From the NCBI GenBank assembly GCA_964584755.1, contig CAZPAV010000067.1:1-10311 (forward strand): a DNA stretch of 10,311 nt, in the 5' to 3' direction. The notes below the pieces were generated by a model that had not been told where the DNA came from, ran no database searches, and worked only from the letters and a program-made list of their open reading frames with translations. The position numbers and the translations under genes were made by a program. Origin of the DNA: CAZPAV01 sp964584755 (lineage in GTDB: Bacteria; Actinomycetota; Acidimicrobiia; Spongiisociales; UBA5794). Below are positions 6,095 through 10,311 of this stretch, piece after piece. How positions within the stretch are numbered: the stretch's first letter is position 1; every line of letters starts with the position of its first letter.

Positions 6095-7528
6095 TCAGGC
6101 GACTCGAGGGAGGGTGAGGCGGAACACGCTGCGTCCGCCGACGCCCCGGTAGGTGAGGTCGCCACCCATGAGGCGGGCGAGACGTCGACTCAGGGTGAGG
6201 CCCAGGCCGATGGACCCCGGCAGGCCGGGATCGGGCGCGGCCCGGTAGTACTTCTCGAAGATGGCCTCCCACTCCGATTCGGGGAGCGGCGGTCCGCCGT
6301 CCTCCACCAGGACGTGGCACCCCCCCGTGTCCGCCACGAGCCGGAGCACGATGGGGTCGCTTCCGTACTTGACGGCGTTCGCCAGCAGGTTGCGTACGAT
6401 CTGGCGGAGCCGGAACGCGTCGGCCCGGATGGGGCACGGCACCTCCGGGACCTCGACGGCAACGGCCCGATCACGCCACGCCTCGGCGACGGCGAGGACC
6501 TCGGCGCGGGCGTCGACGTCCTCGATGCGCATGCGCACCTCCCCCACCTCGTCCCGGGCGGCGGCGAGGAGGTCGTCGACGAGATCGGCCATCTCCTCGC
6601 CCTGGCGGGCGATGAGGGCGAGGAGCTCGCCCCGCTCCGACGGCGTGAACTCCCCGTCGCGCTCGTGGAGCTCGGCGGCGAGGCCGACGATCGTCGTCAG
6701 CGGGGTGCGGAGCTCGTGGCTCACCGAGCGTACGAGCTCGTCCTTGGATCGGGCCAGGGTCCGGAGCCGCTGCTCGTTGCGGCGGCGCTCGGTCACGTCG
6801 ACCGCCTGGGAGATGATCGTGCTCACCCGCCCGGTGCCGTCCCGAACCGCCGACACGTGGAAGTGCACCCAACGGAAGGTGCCGTCGGTACGCCGGATGC
6901 GTCGCTCGACGCGGTAGGCGTCGAGCTCGCCGGCGCGCATCGCGGCGGCGCGGCGGCGGGCGTCCGCGGCATCGGCGGGGTCGAGGACGTCGTCGAGTCC
7001 GTGGAGGGTGCGGGCGCGGCCCAGCATCTCGAGGAGGGCGGGGTTGGCACGGATGGCGTCGAAGTGGGGGTCGGCGATCGCCATGCCGATGGGGGCGTTG
7101 AGGAACGCGGTGCGAAACCGCTCCTCCGACGCCTCGAGACGGCGACGGGTGCGGTGGGCCTCGGTGACGTCCTCGAGGATCCCCTCGAGGAAGAGCGTCG
7201 CGCCGCGCTCGTCGCGGATCGCCCGTGCCGTGCTCCGGGCCCAGATCCGCTCGCCGTCGGCGCGCCGCAGCTCCACCTCCACTCGGGTGAGGTCGGTGCC
7301 GGCCGCGGTCCGGGTGAAGAGGCGGTCGCGGTGCTCCGGGTGGACGTAGAGGTCGCGCACGTTCACCCGGGCCAGGTCGTCGACGCTCGGGTACCCGAGC
7401 AACGCGGCGAGCGCCGGGTTCGCCATGACGATGCGTCCGCCGGGGGTCGTGCGGTAGACGCCGACGGGGAGGCGCTCGATGTAGGCGTCGAGATCGGTCG
7501 GAACGCGCAGGGAGGCCGCGGGATCCAT
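6095..7528 (-). CDS. Soluble double-PAS sensor histidine kinase
   Basis: 477 residues from ATG 7528. Two PAS/PAC modules (about 16-125 and 133-250) precede HisKA (about 262-326; H-box SVSHELRTP, phosphoacceptor H271) and a HATPase_c domain (about 370-477; N-box with N380 and N384, F-box IFEKYY near 423, G2 GSIGLGLTLS near 438). G1 reads DGGPPLP, keeping the aspartate but with proline where the second glycine usually is. There is no membrane segment or signal peptide, so the kinase should sense a cytosolic cue through PAS (redox, light or a small ligand), but no heme, flavin-cysteine or other ligand motif was recognised. No response regulator is in the window, so it is an orphan here. A GGAGG lies 4 bases before ATG 7528; GTG at 7645 would add 39 residues lacking domain character. 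It converges with the nuclease-like gene, 13 bases apart, with no terminator seen. Confidence 0.93.
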   Translation of the reverse strand: MDPAASLRVPTDLDAYIERLPVGVYRTTPGGRIVMANPALAALLGYPSVDDLARVNVRDLYVHPEHRDRLFTRTAAGTDLTRVEVELRRADGERIWARSTARAIRDERGATLFLEGILEDVTEAHRTRRRLEASEERFRTAFLNAPIGMAIADPHFDAIRANPALLEMLGRARTLHGLDDVLDPADAADARRRAAAMRAGELDAYRVERRIRRTDGTFRWVHFHVSAVRDGTGRVSTIISQAVDVTERRRNEQRLRTLARSKDELVRSVSHELRTPLTTIVGLAAELHERDGEFTPSERGELLALIARQGEEMADLVDDLLAAARDEVGEVRMRIEDVDARAEVLAVAEAWRDRAVAVEVPEVPCPIRADAFRLRQIVRNLLANAVKYGSDPIVLRLVADTGGCHVLVEDGGPPLPESEWEAIFEKYYRAAPDPGLPGSIGLGLTLSRRLARLMGGDLTYRGVGGRSVFRLTLPRVA

Positions 7529-7656
7529 GAGGCCTCCATCGGCAGACGGGACCCGGAGGTTGACCGAAGCCTCGGCCGTGTCCGTCTCCGCCGCCCCGAC
7601 CCCGTGGCGGTGGTAGGGGTGGGCGCCCGTTAGCCTCGTGGTCACCGAGGCACGAC

Positions 7657-7680
7657 CCGATTTGGGGGTTCACAAATCGG
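7657..7680. promoter_or_regulatory. Inverted repeat overlapping the sigma-gene -35 (operator candidate)
   Basis: CCGATTTG and CAAATCGG are perfect 8-bp arms around an 8-base centre. The AT-rich core stands out in this GC-rich DNA. The right arm and centre cover the -35 candidate TTCACA, the placement expected of a repressor operator. Confidence 0.5.
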
Positions 7681-7697
7681 CCGTTGTGTGTGATATT
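7669..7697 (+). promoter_or_regulatory. Sigma-70-type promoter of the sigma factor gene
   Basis: TTCACA (7669-7674, one mismatch to TTGACA), a 17-base spacer, then GATATT (7692-7697, 4 of 6 to TATAAT) with an extended TG one base upstream of it. Predicted transcription start is near 7704, giving a leader of about 77 bases. Confidence 0.6.
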
Positions 7698-7703
7698 GGC
7701 CGC

Positions 7704-7742
7704 GGACCCCACATCGTGACGAGAGGCGTCACGCGCGGGTCC
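7704..7742 (+). ncRNA. Nested hairpin in the sigma-factor mRNA leader
   Basis: The inner stem CGTGACG (7715-7721)/CGTCACG (7727-7733) closes a 5-base loop AGAGG. The outer stem GGACCC (7704-7709)/GGGTCC (7737-7742) encloses it, with small internal loops between. It begins at the predicted transcript 5' end and stops 23 bases before the ribosome site. It could stabilise the mRNA or act as a cis-regulator. No known riboswitch or thermometer was recognised. Confidence 0.45.
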
Positions 7743-7780
7743 CGAGGATCCGGATGCGCACCGGGCGGGAGGACGCGTTC

Positions 7781-8830
7781 ATGGCAGTTGGTGGCAGGCC
7801 GCGAAAGTCGGTGATCGACCGCGCCTTGCGGGAGCGTGAGGAGGCGAAGGAGCGTCTCGCCCGGGACACCCTCACCCGCACCCGGCGCGAGCGGGACCGG
7901 AACAAGCTCACCGACGACCGCGGGCGCCTGACGACCGACCTCGTGAGCCAGTACCTCACCGCCATCGGCGAGTACGAGCTCCTCACCGCCGAGAAGGAGG
8001 TCGAGTACGCCCAGAAGATCGAGACGGGGCAGGCGGCGGCGGCCAAGCTCGAGACCGGGGCGTACGACGGCAAGGCCGAGGAGATCGCTCTCAAACGGAA
8101 GGTCCGCCGCGGTCAGGAGGCGAAGGACGCCTTCCTCACCGCCAACCTCCGGCTCGTCGTCGCCAACGCCCGCCGCTACGCGAACACCTCCGGCATCGAC
8201 TTCCTCGACCTCATCCAGGAGGGGAACCTCGGCCTCATCCGGGCCGTGGAGAAGTTCGACTGGCGCAAGGGCTTCAAGTTCTCCACCTACGCCACCTGGT
8301 GGATCCGCCAGGCCATCACCCGGGCCATCGCCGACAAGTCGCGTACGGTGCGGATCCCGGTCCACCTGCACGACACCCTCGCCGCGGTCCGGGCCGCCCA
8401 GGCGAGTCTCAAGGCGGAGCTCGGTCGCGATCCCAAACCCGACGAGATCGCCGAGGAGGCCGGCGTCGACGTCACCAAGGTGGAGCTCGCCCTGGGCGTG
8501 GCCGACACCGTCTCGCTCGAGCAGCCGATCGGCGAGGACGGCGCGCAGCTCGGCGACTTCATCGAGGACGAGGACGCCGTCGACCCCGTGAAGGTCACCG
8601 AGGAGATGGACATCGCCGACAGCCTCCGGCGCTCCATCGAGCGGCTCCCCGAGCGGGAGGGGCGGATCCTCGCCCTGCGCTACGGGTTCTACGACGGCGT
8701 CCCGCGGACCCTGGAGGAGATCGGCGAGGAGTTCAACCTCACCCGGGAGCGGATCCGGCAGCTCGAGAAGCTCGCCCTGTGTCGCCTCCGTCACCCCAGC
8801 TTCGGGATTCGCGAGCAGGACCTCCTGTAA
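7781..8830 (+). CDS. Group-2 RNA polymerase sigma factor (sigma-70/RpoD-like)
   Basis: 349 residues, promoter recognition subunit of RNA polymerase. A basic, charged N-terminal stretch (1-50) replaces the long region 1.1 of primary sigma factors. Region 1.2 follows (about 51-83, DLVSQYLTAIGEYELL). Region 2 has NLRLVVANARRY, DLIQEGNLGLIRAVEKFD and the -10 reading helix YATWWIRQAITRAI (170-183, with Q177 and T180). Region 3 spans about 191-270, with the SLEQPIGEDG finger near 245. Region 4 ends in TLEEIGEEFNLTRERIRQLE (310-329), the -35 reading helix. Loss of region 1.1 and the short length point to a non-essential, stress- or stationary-phase sigma rather than the housekeeping one. ATG 7781 is preferred over 7754 because GGGAGG lies 8 bases before it. 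No anti-sigma factor is adjacent. The -35 inverted repeat and leader hairpin suggest control at two levels. Confidence 0.96.
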   Translation: MAVGGRPRKSVIDRALREREEAKERLARDTLTRTRRERDRNKLTDDRGRLTTDLVSQYLTAIGEYELLTAEKEVEYAQKIETGQAAAAKLETGAYDGKAEEIALKRKVRRGQEAKDAFLTANLRLVVANARRYANTSGIDFLDLIQEGNLGLIRAVEKFDWRKGFKFSTYATWWIRQAITRAIADKSRTVRIPVHLHDTLAAVRAAQASLKAELGRDPKPDEIAEEAGVDVTKVELALGVADTVSLEQPIGEDGAQLGDFIEDEDAVDPVKVTEEMDIADSLRRSIERLPEREGRILALRYGFYDGVPRTLEEIGEEFNLTRERIRQLEKLALCRLRHPSFGIREQDLL

Positions 8831-8837
8831 CGGCCAC

Positions 8838-8851
8838 CCCTCCCGGGAGGG
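8838..8851. promoter_or_regulatory. 14-bp perfect palindrome after the sigma gene
   Basis: CCCTCCCGGGAGGG starts 7 bases after the sigma stop codon and covers the place a -35 would occupy for the CBS-gene -10 at 8864. It has no loop or T-run, so an operator is likelier than a terminator; chance is possible at this GC content. Confidence 0.35.
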
Positions 8852-8863
8852 ACGACCGCCCGC

Positions 8864-8869
8864 TACGCT
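8864..8869 (+). promoter_or_regulatory. -10 box (TACGCT) for the CBS-domain gene
   Basis: TACGCT within CCCGC-TACGCT-CCGG lies 20 bases before the ATG at 8890, with purine-rich GAGGAGCGAGGA between as ribosome site. The gene may also be read through from the sigma gene, 59 bases upstream. Confidence 0.5.
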
Positions 8870-8889
8870 CCGGGCGAGGAGCGAGGAAC

Positions 8890-9261
8890 ATGCGTCTGGA
8901 AGCACTCGTGGGGGGCACGGCCGAGGTGGTCGGCCCGGAGACGCCGATTCGCACCGCCGCCCAGGTCATGATCGAGCGTGAGGTGTCGGCGGTGGCGGTC
9001 GTCGACGATCACGACCTGGTGGGCATCCTCACCGACCGGGACGTCGCCCGCGCCGCGGCGGCGTGCGACGACCTCGCGCAGGCGACCGCCGTCGAGTGGA
9101 TGAGCGAGGCCCCGGACGTGTTCTCACCGGAGGTGAAGGTCGTCGAGGCGGTCCAGTGGCTCCTCGAGACGGGGTACCGGCACCTGCCGGTGCTCGCCGC
9201 CGGGGAGCTGCTCGGCATCGTCGACGTGCGCGACCTGCTCTGGGCCGTCGCCAACGGCTGA
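8890..9261 (+). CDS. Two-CBS-domain protein
   Basis: 123 residues made almost entirely of one CBS pair (Bateman module). The first CBS runs about 8-60 (TPIRTAAQVMIEREVSAVAV, then LVGILTDRDVARA) and the second about 70-121 (VEWMSEAPDVFSP, YRHLPVL, ELLGIVDVRDLLWA). The two TDRD/DVRD segments carry the Asp commonly contacting nucleotide ribose. CBS pairs bind AMP, ATP, SAM or similar adenosyl ligands and act as cytosolic energy sensors, usually controlling another protein. The partner is not identifiable here; the neighbouring sigma factor is only a positional candidate. The frame stays open upstream, but ATG 8890 has the ribosome site and domain boundary. It converges with the next gene, 27 bases apart, with no terminator seen. 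Confidence 0.93.
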   Translation: MRLEALVGGTAEVVGPETPIRTAAQVMIEREVSAVAVVDDHDLVGILTDRDVARAAAACDDLAQATAVEWMSEAPDVFSPEVKVVEAVQWLLETGYRHLPVLAAGELLGIVDVRDLLWAVANG

Positions 9262-9288
9262 GCCGGGCTCGGAGGCACGCTCGTCCGC

Positions 9289-9675
9289 TCAGAGGATCCG
9301 CTCGAGCCTGCGGTTGATGGCGTCCAGGACCGCCCGCACCGTCGCCCCGACCCGGTCCCGCTCCTCGAGGACGGCGCTGCCGACGAACGGGGCGGTGTCC
9401 CCGTCGAGCTCGACCTGAGCCATGGCCACCTGCGTCTCACCGAGCGAGGTACTGGCCACCGCCCGCAAGTGGAGCCGGATGCGTCCTCGGGTCACGCTCT
9501 CCACGGCGCGGAGCGTGGCCTCGCCCACCATGCGGGGAAGATGGACCGCGTCCCCCGGCCCCACCGCCTCGCCGAGGTACTCGGCGTCCTGCCAGGAGAG
9601 GACGATCGTGACGACGGCCTCCCCGGAGGCGAGCTCCGACCGTCGGATGCTGACGATTGCCGGTCGTTCGCTCAT
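9289..9675 (-). CDS. Small actinobacterial-type protein of unknown function
   Basis: 128 residues, unrecognised. The start at 9675 is well supported: GGGGAGG lies 6 bases before the ATG, and the upstream in-frame stretch is Arg/Gly-rich filler. The protein alternates strands and short helices: AIVSIRRSELASGEAVVTIVL, a charged middle, RIRLHLRAVASTSLGETQVAMAQVEL, then GSAVLEERDRVGATVRAVLDAINRRLERIL as a final helix. The last segment is loosely reminiscent of small regulatory domains such as the LeuA C-terminal dimerisation domain, but I would not assign it. There is no membrane segment, no signal peptide and no cysteine. A weak CAGAAT (9712-9707) could be its -10. Confidence 0.8.
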   Translation of the reverse strand: MSERPAIVSIRRSELASGEAVVTIVLSWQDAEYLGEAVGPGDAVHLPRMVGEATLRAVESVTRGRIRLHLRAVASTSLGETQVAMAQVELDGDTAPFVGSAVLEERDRVGATVRAVLDAINRRLERIL

Positions 9676-9820
9676 CCCGGTCCTCCCCGTTCCGGTGCCG
9701 TCGTCGATTCTGCCAGGTCTCGGCTCACGACCGCGGGAACCACCCGAGAGCCACCGGCGCGGCGAGACGTCGAGGGCGCGAGGACGGGCACGCGACACGG
9801 AGCCGGCACGGCGGCGTCGG

Positions 9821-9847
9821 GCCCCGGGGCGCCGCGACCGTTAGGGT
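9821..9847 (+). promoter_or_regulatory. Palindrome and -10 box (TAGGGT) before the partial membrane gene
   Basis: TAGGGT (9842-9847), in the context CCGT-TAGGGT-CCGG, lies 25 bases before the ATG at 9873. The perfect palindrome GCCCCGGGGC (9821-9830) sits about where a -35 would be, as at the CBS gene. GGGGA before the ATG is a modest ribosome site. Confidence 0.45.
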
Positions 9848-9872
9848 CCGGTCGTCGTCTCCGCGGGGACCC

Positions 9873-10311
9873 ATGCGTCGCATCCTCCTCAACGTCGTCG
9901 CCCTCCTCGCCCTCGCGGCGTGTGCGTACGGCGCGAACGTGACGTTCTGGGTGGAGCACCGGATCGTCGACGAGCGGAGCTTCGTCGCGGTCACGACCGA
10001 GGCGCTCCGCACCGAGGCGGCACGCGACGCCCTGGGGACGATCGTCATGGACCGGGTCGTCGTCGCCGAGCCCCTCGCCGCGCTCGTCCGCGGCCCCGGG
10101 CGGCGACTCGTCGCGGCGCTCCTCGCCACCGAGCCGGCCCGCCCCGCGCTCGAGGACGTCGCCGCCCGGGTCCACGACGCCGTCGTCTCCGGCGACGGCG
10201 AGGGGGTCGTCATCCATCTCGAGCGGCTGCGGGCCGCGCTCCTCGTCCCCGTCGCCGCGATCGCACCGGGTCTCGCCGAGGCGGTCCCCGAGGCCGTCTT
10301 CCGCCCGGTGG
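9873..10311 (+). CDS. Membrane-anchored protein of unknown function (partial)
   Basis: Open from ATG 9873 to the window end: 146 codons, C-terminus missing. An N-terminal hydrophobic helix (about 4-27, with RR before it) is followed by FWVEHRIVDERSFVAVTTEA and then helical repeats rich in Ala, Val and Arg. A later hydrophobic stretch begins near 124 (LRAALLVPVAAIAPGLAEAV). This resembles a common but uncharacterised kind of actinobacterial membrane protein in which a first helix is followed by D-x-x-x-FV and short amphipathic helices, with more membrane helices near the C-terminus. The C at 17 lies in LALAAC, weakly like a lipobox, but followed by AY and more hydrophobic residues, so a plain membrane anchor is likelier. 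Function unknown. Confidence 0.75.
   Translation, partial: MRRILLNVVALLALAACAYGANVTFWVEHRIVDERSFVAVTTEALRTEAARDALGTIVMDRVVVAEPLAALVRGPGRRLVAALLATEPARPALEDVAARVHDAVVSGDGEGVVIHLERLRAALLVPVAAIAPGLAEAVPEAVFRPV

Larger units (their letters stand above)
7529..7780. other. 252-bp divergent intergenic region (kinase / sigma factor)
   Basis: The longest gene-poor stretch in the window. It holds the sigma-gene promoter, an inverted repeat over its -35, a nested leader hairpin and a possible second -10 (TAGCCT, 7631-7636, preceded by CCCGT like others here). If the kinase starts at its alternative GTG, 7529-7645 would be coding. I see no clear promoter for the kinase. Confidence 0.6.

Noticed and set aside
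7529..7645. Extended N-terminus of the histidine kinase from GTG 7645
   Set aside because: The extra 39 residues have no domain character, and the ATG at 7528 has a GGAGG close upstream. It cannot be fully excluded.
7638..7814. A 5' leader peptide starting at GTG after TAGCCT and overlapping the sigma gene start
   Set aside because: No ribosome site, only one base between the putative -10 and the GTG, and no recognisable coding bias or motif.

Overview
The window is about 10.3 kb of very GC-rich DNA with nearly all third codon positions G or C, ATG/GTG starts and TAnnnT-type -10 boxes placed close to start codons, in two cases so close that the mRNA would be leaderless. Together with a group-2 sigma factor and the actinobacterial style of the proteins, this points to a high-GC actinobacterium. 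An Acidimicrobiia-like lineage is my guess, not something the sequence proves. It reads as ordinary chromosome: no rRNA, intact tRNA, CRISPR array, transposase or phage gene was seen. Coding density is high and no gene-free gap exceeds about 250 bases.

Layout. (1) Positions 1-4072 hold three leftward genes, read right to left: a YyaL/DUF255 thioredoxin-domain protein (4072-2045), a zinc-ribbon, single-pass membrane protein with a threonine-rich linker and a duplicated outer domain (1980-979), and a CpsD/BY-kinase-like membrane ATPase with no lysine in its P-loop (909, running off the left edge). (2) Divergent from these, 4266-6081 holds two rightward genes: a ferritin-like/VIT1-CCC1 fusion for iron or manganese handling, and a small protein with the D..D..ExK signature of PD-(D/E)XK nuclease-like folds. 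(3) A leftward soluble double-PAS histidine kinase (7528-6095) converges on them. (4) Divergent from the kinase are a group-2 sigma-70 factor (7781-8830) with a structured leader, and a two-CBS-domain protein (8890-9261). (5) A small leftward unknown (9675-9289) and a rightward partial membrane protein (9873 to the edge) close the window.

How they may fit together. The kinase, sigma factor, CBS protein and zinc-ribbon membrane protein all look like sensing or regulatory parts, and the ferritin-VIT protein is a metal-stress part, but nothing ties them into one pathway. The most useful observations are the recurring promoter pattern, the promoter and nested hairpin ahead of the sigma gene, the lysine-less BY-kinase-like ATPase, and the PD-(D/E)XK-like orphan. 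I found no convincing evidence of a new multi-gene system.
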